NCBI GenBank assembly: GCA_938040325.1
Contig: CALHXW010000167.1
Span: 1 to 62,581, forward strand
Direction: 5' to 3'
Origin: an uncultured bacterium
GTDB taxonomy: Bacteria > Myxococcota_A > UBA9042 > PHBI01
DNA length: 62,581 bases
The translations under genes were made by a program, and so were the position numbers. Shown in pieces: positions 42,284 to 50,747 of this stretch; within the stretch, counting starts at the first letter, position 1, and each line of letters begins with the position of its first letter. A model generated the notes under the pieces. That model worked only from the letters and a program-made list of their open reading frames with translations. It did no database searches and had not been told where the DNA came from.

Positions 42284-45027
42284 CCGGTCGCTCGGAGCCC
42301 GTGGGCGATACCGTTGAGGGTGATGAGCAGCGCATGCTCAAGGCCCTCATCCTCGCGCGAGGTCGCCCGCCAGCGCTTGAGCAGGTCGAGCTGGAGCATG
42401 CTCATCGGATCCACGTACGGGTTGCGCAATGCGATCGATCGCTGGGTCACCGTGTCGCCGGCCAGCAGCGTGTCGGCCGCTCTAAGCTTGAGGACCCAGC
42501 GCTTCGTGCGCTCGAACTCCTCGACAATCCGAGGAAAGATCCGCTCGCCGACGGCCCCGGCGAGCTCTGCATAGCGCTCAGCGACGCCCATGTCTGCCTT
42601 GGCGAGGACACGCTCGACGTCGCTAACGAGGGTGGCAAAGAAGGGCCAACGCGCGGTCATGTCGATGAGCACCTTGGCGCCCACATCGCCAGCGACCGTC
42701 TCAAGACCAGTGCCGAGACCGTACCAACCCGGCAAGAGATGACGGCTCTGCGTCCAGGCAAACACCCACGGGATCGCCCGCAGGTTCTCGACACCACCGC
42801 CCTTACGCCGGGATGCTGGACGCGAGCCGATCTTGAGGCGCTCGATCACGTCGATCGGTGTTGCCGCGCGAAAGTAAGCGGTGAAGTCGGGGTCGTCGTA
42901 GACCAAGGCCCGATAGGCGCCTCGGCTCTCACGCCCGAGGCGCTCCATCACGCCGGACCACTCGCTCAGTGCCTTGTCATGAGCCGCATCTGCCTTCGCC
43001 GCCCCCGCCGTGGCGCCAATCGCGGCACCGACGGTCAACTCCAGGTTGCGCAGCGCAATCCCGCGCAGTCCGTACTTGGCGTTGATGACCTCTCCCTGCT
43101 CGGTGAAGCGCAGGCCGCCGCGGACTGATCCTCGGGGCTCTGCCAAGATCGCCCGATGCGTCTTGCCGCCGCCACGACTCACGGTCCCGCCCTTGCCATG
43201 AAAGAAGGTGGTGGCGATGCCATGAGCATCCATTGCCGCAAGAAGCTCGGTCTGAGCACGCTGGATCGACCAGCGCGACGCACAGAGACCGCCTTCTTTC
43301 GACGAGTCGGAGTAGCCGATCATGATGACTTGGCGGTCCCCACGGCGCGCGACGTGCTCACGGTAGATCGCGTGCGCCATCAGAGCGTTCATGGTGTCTT
43401 GGGCACGCCGCAGGTCGGGGACGGTCTCAAAGAGTGGCGCGATGTCGAGGGCGACACGCCCCTCCGCGTCGGCGAGCCCACCCCAGCGCGCAAGCAGCAA
43501 GACCGCCAAGACGTCTTCCGTGCTCTGCGCCATGCTGATGATGTAAGGGCCGATAGCGCCAGTGCCGTAGCGCTTACGCCCCTCGCGTATCGCTTCGAAG
43601 ACAGCCAGTGTATCTCTTGCGACCGCGTCGGGTTCGCCCACCGGCTTGGCGTGGTCCGCCAGCGCCTTCGTGAGCACGGCCGCCCGCCGTGATGGTGTGT
43701 GCGCGAGCCACTCCGCGACATCGTTGCCAAGCAGCCGCCCCACGACCTCGCGGTGCACGAGCGCGTCCTGGCGAACATCGAGCGTCACCAAGTGAAACCC
43801 AAACGTCTGAGCGCGACGGATGGTCCGCCGCAGGCGGAAGCGCCCAGCGTGGTGGCCCTTGTGCTGACCGAGGCTTCGCTCGATCAGGCGGAGGTCGTCG
43901 ACGAACCCGCTGGCGCTGCGATAGCCGCGTGGATCACCGACCACCGTCGCGTCGAGCCGGCGCGCCATGAGCGTGAGCAGCACGCGGTACGGCATGTCGC
44001 GGTAGCGTGGCGGAATGCTGTCGGCGGTCTCTCTGAACTCCCCGCTGTACTGCATCGACCGGCGAATGATGGCGCCGTCGACACCGACGCGCATCATCGA
44101 CTGGCTGAGCTCGCCCGCGAGCGCTCGGACCTCCGGCACGTAGCGAGCGACGATCAGTGCGCGCTGTCGCGTCAGCGTCGTGGCGATGGTGTCGGGGCCG
44201 ACGTTTGGGTTGCCGTCCATGTCGCCGCCAACCCAGGAGGCAAAGCCAACCGCTAGGGGCAGCTCCACCTCTCGCGCTCGCTCGCCGTAGGTGGCGACCA
44301 GCGCGTCCTCAAGCTCCTCGTAGAACGCCGGCATCACCCGGTAGATCACGTCGGCGAGGTAGAAGAGCACGTGCTCGACCTCGTCGCTGACTTGGGGCTT
44401 GCTGGTCAGCAGCTCTTGAGTCTGCCAGCCCGTGGTGATCTCAGCGCGAATTCGTCCGAGGGCAGCGCGCTCCTCCGCGGGCGTGCGGCTGGGATCGAGC
44501 CGATCGACCAAGGCCCGTGCGATCCGCTGGTGCTTGACCAACAGCGTCCGCCGCGTTGCCTCGGTGGGATGGGCGGTAAAGACGGGCTCAGAGCGCGTCT
44601 GACCAACGAGCTGGACCAAGTGTTCGAGGGTCACCCCGTCCGCCGCGAGCGCTGCCACCACCTGGCGGAGACTGCCTGGTTGAGGCGTCGTGGAGCTTCG
44701 TTGGTACTCGCGACGGCGCCGAATGCGGTGGACACGCTCAGCAAGATTGACCAGCTGGAAGTACGCCGAGAACGCACGGGTGAGCAGCGCTGCGCGCTCT
44801 GGCGGAAGCCCCATGAGCGCCTCAGCCAGCCGCTCCTCAGCGCCAGCGTCGCCCTGGCGGCGAGCGATCGCGGCCGTTCGGGTCTGCTCGACCAGCTGAA
44901 AAAAGGGCTCGCCTTCTTGCTCAGCGAGCACGTCGCCGAGCATCGCCCCAAGCCTGCGGACATCGTCTTTGAGCGGCACGTCTTTGTCCGCGAAGGCGAT
45001 TCCGTCCCGACGAGTGACCGTACTCAA
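42280..45027 (-). CDS. ppc: Phosphoenolpyruvate carboxylase
   Basis: The start is a TTG overlapping the scoA stop in TTGA. The 915-residue enzyme carboxylates PEP to oxaloacetate, replenishing the TCA cycle. Catalytic motifs are intact: VFTAHPTEATRRT (active-site His near 150), GYSDSSKEGG near 575 and FHGKGGTVSRGGG near 610. Length matches the bacterial family. It lies inside an operon with a CoA-transferase subunit and the multidomain aminotransferase, so it may supply oxaloacetate when amino-acid or acyl-CoA carbon is consumed. Usual acetyl-CoA or aspartate regulation cannot be judged here. Confidence 0.96.
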   Translation of the reverse strand: MSTVTRRDGIAFADKDVPLKDDVRRLGAMLGDVLAEQEGEPFFQLVEQTRTAAIARRQGDAGAEERLAEALMGLPPERAALLTRAFSAYFQLVNLAERVHRIRRRREYQRSSTTPQPGSLRQVVAALAADGVTLEHLVQLVGQTRSEPVFTAHPTEATRRTLLVKHQRIARALVDRLDPSRTPAEERAALGRIRAEITTGWQTQELLTSKPQVSDEVEHVLFYLADVIYRVMPAFYEELEDALVATYGERAREVELPLAVGFASWVGGDMDGNPNVGPDTIATTLTRQRALIVARYVPEVRALAGELSQSMMRVGVDGAIIRRSMQYSGEFRETADSIPPRYRDMPYRVLLTLMARRLDATVVGDPRGYRSASGFVDDLRLIERSLGQHKGHHAGRFRLRRTIRRAQTFGFHLVTLDVRQDALVHREVVGRLLGNDVAEWLAHTPSRRAAVLTKALADHAKPVGEPDAVARDTLAVFEAIREGRKRYGTGAIGPYIISMAQSTEDVLAVLLLARWGGLADAEGRVALDIAPLFETVPDLRRAQDTMNALMAHAIYREHVARRGDRQVIMIGYSDSSKEGGLCASRWSIQRAQTELLAAMDAHGIATTFFHGKGGTVSRGGGKTHRAILAEPRGSVRGGLRFTEQGEVINAKYGLRGIALRNLELTVGAAIGATAGAAKADAAHDKALSEWSGVMERLGRESRGAYRALVYDDPDFTAYFRAATPIDVIERLKIGSRPASRRKGGGVENLRAIPWVFAWTQSRHLLPGWYGLGTGLETVAGDVGAKVLIDMTARWPFFATLVSDVERVLAKADMGVAERYAELAGAVGERIFPRIVEEFERTKRWVLKLRAADTLLAGDTVTQRSIALRNPYVDPMSMLQLDLLKRWRATSREDEGLEHALLITLNGIAHGLRATG

Positions 45028-45740
45028 GGCCGGGGCCGAACCGTGCGGTACTCGATGGGATCAACGTGCTCGCGGGCCTCGAAGATTCGGCCGACGAACA
45101 CGCCAGGCACGTGCACATCGTCAGGGTTGATGGCGCCCAGCGGCACAAGCTCATCGACCTCGGCAATGGTCGTCCGAGCGGCCATGGCCATCGCGATCTG
45201 GAAGTTCTTGGTCGTGCCGTAGAACGAGAGGTTGCCGTAGGCGTCACCGCGTCGCGCACGGATGAACGCATAGTCGGCCGTGATCGCACGCTCCAGGATC
45301 GCCCGCTTGCCGTCGAAGGTCCGCTCTTCTTTGCCCTCGGCGACCTGAGTCCCCACCCCGGTGGGTGTGAAGAACGCAGGGATCCCCGCGCCACCGGCGC
45401 GAATACGCTCAGCCAGCGTCCCCTGCGGGATGAGCTCGACCGTGACGCTCCCGTCTTTGTACTGGGCCTGAATGTCGGGGTTGCCCCCCATGAACGAGCC
45501 CTTCCACGCCACAACTTGGCGGTTCTGCAGCAAGACCGCGAGCCCCTTGCCTTGGTTGCCACAGTTGTTGCTGATGATGGTCAGCCCGGTGCTGCCGCGG
45601 TCGGCCAGCGCCGTGATGAGGTGCTCGGGGTTGCCGCAGAGGCCGAACCCGCCGACCATCACCGACGCGCCGTCCTGCAGGTCAGCGAGCGCAGCAGCTG
45701 CGTCCGCGACGACCTTTCCAACAGGGTGATGCCCACTCAT
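45024..45740 (-). CDS. scoA: 3-oxoacid CoA-transferase subunit A
   Basis: The 238-residue alpha subunit of a succinyl-CoA:3-oxoacid (or related) CoA-transferase has the CoA-transferase family I glycine motif (VMVGGFGLCGNPEHLI), SNNCGNQGKGLAVLL, GGNPDIQAQ and FFTPTGVGTQVAEGK. Its ATG overlaps the upstream gene's stop in ATGA, and a GGAG site lies nine bases before it. Normally subunit B follows directly; here ppc follows instead, and the only B subunit in the window is at 57097-57720 in another operon. Confidence 0.92.
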   Translation of the reverse strand: MSGHHPVGKVVADAAAALADLQDGASVMVGGFGLCGNPEHLITALADRGSTGLTIISNNCGNQGKGLAVLLQNRQVVAWKGSFMGGNPDIQAQYKDGSVTVELIPQGTLAERIRAGGAGIPAFFTPTGVGTQVAEGKEERTFDGKRAILERAITADYAFIRARRGDAYGNLSFYGTTKNFQIAMAMAARTTIAEVDELVPLGAINPDDVHVPGVFVGRIFEAREHVDPIEYRTVRPRP

Positions 45741-48700
45741 GCGAGACTCCTACAGATGTCGCTGAGTCGCTCAAGCTCTGCGGCGGTGATGTTGAGCGGG
45801 GGCGCAAACGCCACGCCGCCCTCGACTTCGCTCGCGACCACGCCCCGTGCGGCCAGCCGCCGGATCAGCGAGCTGGGGTCGCTGTGAGCCAGCACACGGA
45901 AGAGGCCTTCGCCACAGCTCTTGCCGAGTGGTGAAAGCGCCGCCTCGAGGCTCGCAGCCCGCTGTGCGATCGGCAGCTGGCGGGCGACACGAAGCTCCAG
46001 CGAGAGTCGCGCGAACGAGACCTCATCGCCATCCCAGGTCGAGATGAGGGTGAGCGGCTTGGCCACGTAGTAAGCGTCAGAGACGAACGAGAGCGCCAGC
46101 TGACCACCTGGAAACCACATCGCGATGTCGGCGGCGACCGGCAAGGTGTCCGCACGCCACATCCCGCGACCGCTCCGGAAGCCAGCCGTCGTGTTCTCGA
46201 GCACGATGAGTGCCGCCCCGTGCTCATCGCAGAGCGTCCGTAGAGCTTGCCACGTGCTGTCGCTGACCACACGACCGGTCGCTGCGTAGACAGGCTCAAT
46301 CACGAGCCCAAGGACCGCGCCGTCGCCAGTCTTCTCGCCGCGCGTCGACAGCAGCGTCTTCAGCTCCGCTAGGCACCGTTCTTCGTCGAGGGTCGGGTCC
46401 GCGACCGACGGCCAGCCAAACCAGTTGTCGGGGTCGTCGGCGGCGACGCTCAAGCTTCGCGACGTCCCGGTGCTTCGGCCGGCCATCACCGGCCCGACGG
46501 CAACAAGCATCTGGCCGGCTTTGCGGTGGTACTTCAGCGTCCGGAAGGTCTTGTCGATCATCTCTCCGCGACCGCTGGCGGTGACCACATGCCCGAGGCC
46601 AGAGGGCGCAAGCGCACGCAGGAACTCAAAGCTCCGAACGAGGGGTGGCGTGACGAAGTTGCACAAGCTGAGCTTGTTGATGACGCCGCCATTGAGATGC
46701 CCACGGCCGTACGCCGCACGAAGCTGGTCGGTGCCTGGCCGGGGCGCGGAGATGTCTCCCAAGCGCCGCGTGAGGCCTGACGCCAGGTCGAGAGCGGCCG
46801 GCATCGCCGACGAACGAACCTGCGCCAACGAAGGAAGCCGCGGCGAGGTCAGCGCGATCCGGTAGTAGTCCGTCTGCGCCTCTGGATCGCCATATTGCTG
46901 GTCGAACCGCCGCACGATGTAGGCGCCGTAGCGAGCGTTCAGCCCCGCCATGGCCTCGGTCGAGCCGACCCGGTTGCGTCCGGTCAGGAACTCGTAGCGC
47001 GCACTTCCGTCGGCTCGCTCCATCTCGATCGCTGTACGGATCTGCGCTTCCTTAAGCAGCCGCCCCAACCCCTGGCCACGATGCGACTCAGCGACGGTGA
47101 GATCGGCCGAGTAGAGCGTCACGCCGCGCCCTAGCGTCGGGTCTTGCTTTGGCCCATCGAGGTCGTTGACGTGCTCAAGCGGAAACGCCACTGCCGCCGC
47201 CACGAGCTTCGACTTGGGCGGAAGCTCCTGTCCGTTGACGATGGCGAAACACACCGCGTCAGGGTCGTCCATTAAGGCGGTGAAGTGCTCGAAGTCATCC
47301 TGTCGCGCTGGCTCGTAGGTGGCCTTTTGCAGAGCCTCGTAGGGTCGGCGTAGGCGCGGCCAAGTGTCGCGGTCGACGCGGATAACGCTAAACGCGCTGC
47401 TTGCCGCCGCCGGGTCGCCTGGCCAGCTCGGCGCTAGGTCCGACAGTCCGGCTGTCTGTCCGGCTCGCCACTTGGCTGCCGCAGGTAGCTCACCGCCGGC
47501 TTGCATCGCGGCCTTGAGCTCGTCGAACGTGGCTCGCAACCGCTCAAAGAGCGCGTCGATGGCGCGAGGTCCCATCTCCGGGTTGAGCCGGAAACGCAGC
47601 GCCTTGGCGCCAGCCGAGTAGAGCATGTAGCCGCGCCATAGGCGTTGGCCGACCACAAACGCGGCGGCCTTCGGTGACGGGAGGTCGAATCCGAAGGCCC
47701 ACCCCAGGGTGCGCGGGTGAATGACGATGTCGGGGTAGTCGCCGGTGAGCTTGCAGAGCTTCTCGCCGATGACCTGCGTCATCTTAGCCAGGTCAGCCTC
47801 TGCCAACAGCTCAGCGTTGATCTGGCCGCGGATGAGGCTCGGCGCGTGAAGGTCCGCAGACTCGGGCACAGGCCAGCGACTCACCACCGCACCCGCCTGA
47901 CACTTCTTGGCGCACGAGATGATGTCGGGGGGCGTTGGGAGGTCGAGCGCCTGATACCAATAGAAGGGGCCGCCCAGGTGAAAACCTGTCTGGACCTCAT
48001 CCATGATCAGCGGCACGCCGTGACCGGCCGTGAGCGCGCGGAGACCGCGGAAGAACCGTGGCGTCGCGTAGCGCTCGCCCCCCTCTGACTGCATCGGCTC
48101 GGCAATGACCGCGACCACTTGGTCGTCGGCGAGCGCTTCTGCCACAGCGAGCAACGCCACAATGTCGGCTCTCAGCTCCGCATCATCGGCGGCGCTCGGG
48201 TCAGGCCGGGTGCCTTCCGGGCCCCACGACGTCAACCAGTCGGCTGGCTCTTCGGGGCGGATGGCAGGGTTGTCCCAGGACGGAAGGGCCACCCAGCGCG
48301 CCTCGAAGCCTGGGATCTCGAATGGCGCGCGCTTGACCGGATTCCAGGTCCCGTGGAGCGCGGTCATGGTCCTGCCGTGGAACGCGCCCTCGAACGCGAT
48401 GATGGCCCGACGTCCCGGGCGCTGAGTCGCGGCCGTGGCAAACGCAAGCTCGTTGGCCTCACCACCGCTGTTGCAGAAGCGAACGTAGGGATGGCCGTCG
48501 GCATGGCCACGTAGCGTCGCTGCGAGCCTCGACGCATGGACTTGGATGTCGGATGCGTCACCAACGTCGATCGGCGTGGCGCCAAAGCGACCGGTCCAGT
48601 GAGCCTCGACGACTTGCGGGGGGTTGAGGCCTGCGGCATGGGTCGCGATCTGGCTCGCAGCGTCAAAGATGACGAGCGGCTCGTCATCGATGCTGGCCAA

Positions 48701-50608
48701 GTACGGCCCGCTGCTGCGGTGGAGGTCGATGACCGGCGGCTTCTTATCAGCAGGCATGAACGCGCCGTCTACAAGCCGTCGCTGGAGCGCCTCAGAGCGC
48801 GGAAGGCTCAGGGCATCGCCTGCAGGAACCACACAGCCCGCCGGTCGCCGTGCGAGAAACCGCGCCGGATGCACCGAGCGCGACGCATACAGGGCGTCGG
48901 AGAGGGCGTCGGAGAGAGCACCTGCCTCCGTGGGGCGTGGAAGCGCGACCCGAACCGCCCGGTCGGTCAGCTCCACGGCAACATCACGCTGCTTGAGCTC
49001 GGCCACGACACGCTGAACCACCGCATCGCCACCGAACTGAGGCAGGGTCATCGTGAGCTGCCCGTCGGTGACCTCGGCGTAGATCCCGTAAGGGTCGCAC
49101 GCCTCTTCAAGTCGGTGCAGCGTCTCGAGCTGACCGATCGGATCGGCGTCGGCCATCGCGCGCTCGACGTGCGGGTTGTCCTCGAGTCGTCCCGTCTCGT
49201 TCCACTGGAGCTGCACTGGATAGGTCGTGTAGCGAACCGCCGCAGCGCCAGCCGGCCTGAAGTTGCCTGACTTGCCAAAGCCACCGAAAGGCATCGCGCC
49301 CGAGGCGCGGTTTGTCGACCGGTTCCAGTTGAGACAGCCCACGCGCGTTCGGCGATAGACCTCTTCGAGGGCTGCTCGTCGCGCGGTAAAGATGCTGGCG
49401 CTGAGGCCATACTCACTGGAGTTCATCACGGTGATGGCGTGGTCGAGATCTTCGACGATGGTCACGGCAAGATCGGGCCCGAAGACCTCGTCGGTGGTGT
49501 AGGCCGAGCTGTGGTCGGGGGTGATCTGGTGGATCGATGGGCTCCGAAAGGCCCCCACGTCGCTACCGGTCGCCTCGAGCAACACCTCCGCACCGGCGTC
49601 GACCGCGGCCTGGCAGAGCTTGTCCACGTGATCGCGGTCGCCGACGCTGGCGAGCGGTCCCATGAACACATCATCGAACGGGTCGCCAAACGTTAGCTGA
49701 CTCGCCGCGTCGACCAGCCGCTCGATGAACCGATCGGCAACCGAGCGCTCGACGAGCACGCGCGATGTGCAGGTGCAGCGCTGCCCAGTCGTGAGGAAGC
49801 CGCCGAGCAGCGAGCCTTCGATCGCCTGATCGAGGTCGGCATCAGCGAGCACGATCGACATGTTTTGTCCGCCCATCTCGAGGGCTACAAGCACGTCTGG
49901 ACGCTCGATGAGCGCCTTCTCGATCGCATGCCCCGTTCGCCATGAACCGGTGAACGCGACGCCGCTGATCCCTGGCTGCTCCAGCAGCGCTTGGCCGACG
50001 TCTCCGCCGCCCTGAACCAGCTGGAGAACCGGAGGGAGACCCGCAGCCGCCCAGGCCTCAACGTAGCGCTGTGCGGCGAGTGGGGCGCGCTCGGATGGCT
50101 TGATCACCACCGTGTTACCGGTCGCCAGGGCCGGCATCACGTGCGCGTGGATGAGGTGGAGAGGAAAGTTGAACGGTCCGATCACCACGATCACCCCGAG
50201 CGGGTGGTAGCGACACTCACCGTCCACGCCAGGTGGGGTCCAAGGCTCGACCTGTGGGATCTGGTGGTCGGCCACCATGTTGATGCGCGACAGCAGCGAG
50301 CGCGCCTCGATGCGCGCTTCGCTGATGGGCTTGCCCATCTCCATGGTGATCGTCCGCGCGAGCGACTCGGTCCGAGGCTCGAGCTCACGGGCGAAGCGCT
50401 TGAGCGCAGCAAGTCGCTCTTCGGTCTTGAGAGCAGCCCATGCTGGGTACGCTCGGGCAGCAGCTTCTACCGCTGGCGCCGCGTGCGCGGGCGAGGTGAG
50501 GACCTCGGCGACGACAGAGCCATCGGCTGGGTTGATGCTTCGAAGGGTCCTGCCAGCACTCGGCTGCAGCCACTCGTTGTCGATGAAATCACCGCGCGCG
50601 TTATCCAC
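45737..50608 (-). CDS. Multidomain fusion: AstD-like ALDH, class III aminotransferase, GNAT, degenerate aminotransferase
   Basis: I start at the GTG at 50608 (GGGAGG six bases upstream); the ATG at 50614 abuts that site. The product has 1,623 residues. Residues 1-475 are an aldehyde dehydrogenase close to succinylglutamate-semialdehyde dehydrogenase AstD (LVQGG, FTGS, ALEMGGQN with Glu244, TTGQRCTCTSR with Cys278, FGKSGNFRP). About 490-570 is a small linker domain. About 620-1045 is a class III aminotransferase (CNSGGEANE, IMDEVQTGF with Asp870, PLP Lys in AKKCQ at 901-902) resembling lysine 6-aminotransferase. About 1075-1255 is a GNAT acyltransferase (ESHRGQGLGRLL). From about 1265 a second aminotransferase fold lacks Asp and Lys (LENTTAGF; WFPGGQ). 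It probably channels an amino acid through transamination and oxidation. Confidence 0.88.
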   Translation of the reverse strand: MDNARGDFIDNEWLQPSAGRTLRSINPADGSVVAEVLTSPAHAAPAVEAAARAYPAWAALKTEERLAALKRFARELEPRTESLARTITMEMGKPISEARIEARSLLSRINMVADHQIPQVEPWTPPGVDGECRYHPLGVIVVIGPFNFPLHLIHAHVMPALATGNTVVIKPSERAPLAAQRYVEAWAAAGLPPVLQLVQGGGDVGQALLEQPGISGVAFTGSWRTGHAIEKALIERPDVLVALEMGGQNMSIVLADADLDQAIEGSLLGGFLTTGQRCTCTSRVLVERSVADRFIERLVDAASQLTFGDPFDDVFMGPLASVGDRDHVDKLCQAAVDAGAEVLLEATGSDVGAFRSPSIHQITPDHSSAYTTDEVFGPDLAVTIVEDLDHAITVMNSSEYGLSASIFTARRAALEEVYRRTRVGCLNWNRSTNRASGAMPFGGFGKSGNFRPAGAAAVRYTTYPVQLQWNETGRLEDNPHVERAMADADPIGQLETLHRLEEACDPYGIYAEVTDGQLTMTLPQFGGDAVVQRVVAELKQRDVAVELTDRAVRVALPRPTEAGALSDALSDALYASRSVHPARFLARRPAGCVVPAGDALSLPRSEALQRRLVDGAFMPADKKPPVIDLHRSSGPYLASIDDEPLVIFDAASQIATHAAGLNPPQVVEAHWTGRFGATPIDVGDASDIQVHASRLAATLRGHADGHPYVRFCNSGGEANELAFATAATQRPGRRAIIAFEGAFHGRTMTALHGTWNPVKRAPFEIPGFEARWVALPSWDNPAIRPEEPADWLTSWGPEGTRPDPSAADDAELRADIVALLAVAEALADDQVVAVIAEPMQSEGGERYATPRFFRGLRALTAGHGVPLIMDEVQTGFHLGGPFYWYQALDLPTPPDIISCAKKCQAGAVVSRWPVPESADLHAPSLIRGQINAELLAEADLAKMTQVIGEKLCKLTGDYPDIVIHPRTLGWAFGFDLPSPKAAAFVVGQRLWRGYMLYSAGAKALRFRLNPEMGPRAIDALFERLRATFDELKAAMQAGGELPAAAKWRAGQTAGLSDLAPSWPGDPAAASSAFSVIRVDRDTWPRLRRPYEALQKATYEPARQDDFEHFTALMDDPDAVCFAIVNGQELPPKSKLVAAAVAFPLEHVNDLDGPKQDPTLGRGVTLYSADLTVAESHRGQGLGRLLKEAQIRTAIEMERADGSARYEFLTGRNRVGSTEAMAGLNARYGAYIVRRFDQQYGDPEAQTDYYRIALTSPRLPSLAQVRSSAMPAALDLASGLTRRLGDISAPRPGTDQLRAAYGRGHLNGGVINKLSLCNFVTPPLVRSFEFLRALAPSGLGHVVTASGRGEMIDKTFRTLKYHRKAGQMLVAVGPVMAGRSTGTSRSLSVAADDPDNWFGWPSVADPTLDEERCLAELKTLLSTRGEKTGDGAVLGLVIEPVYAATGRVVSDSTWQALRTLCDEHGAALIVLENTTAGFRSGRGMWRADTLPVAADIAMWFPGGQLALSFVSDAYYVAKPLTLISTWDGDEVSFARLSLELRVARQLPIAQRAASLEAALSPLGKSCGEGLFRVLAHSDPSSLIRRLAARGVVASEVEGGVAFAPPLNITAAELERLSDICRSLA

Positions 50609-50747
50609 GATCATCCTCCCTCTGAGCAGGGCCCAGCTGCCTGCGAGCATTACCACTGACCTCGCAGGCGCGCTACCGGCCAGGGCGACCGCCGTACCTC
50701 AGGCGCACGCCATGTTCAGCGCGCGGCGACACGTTGCCTGCCGTGCC

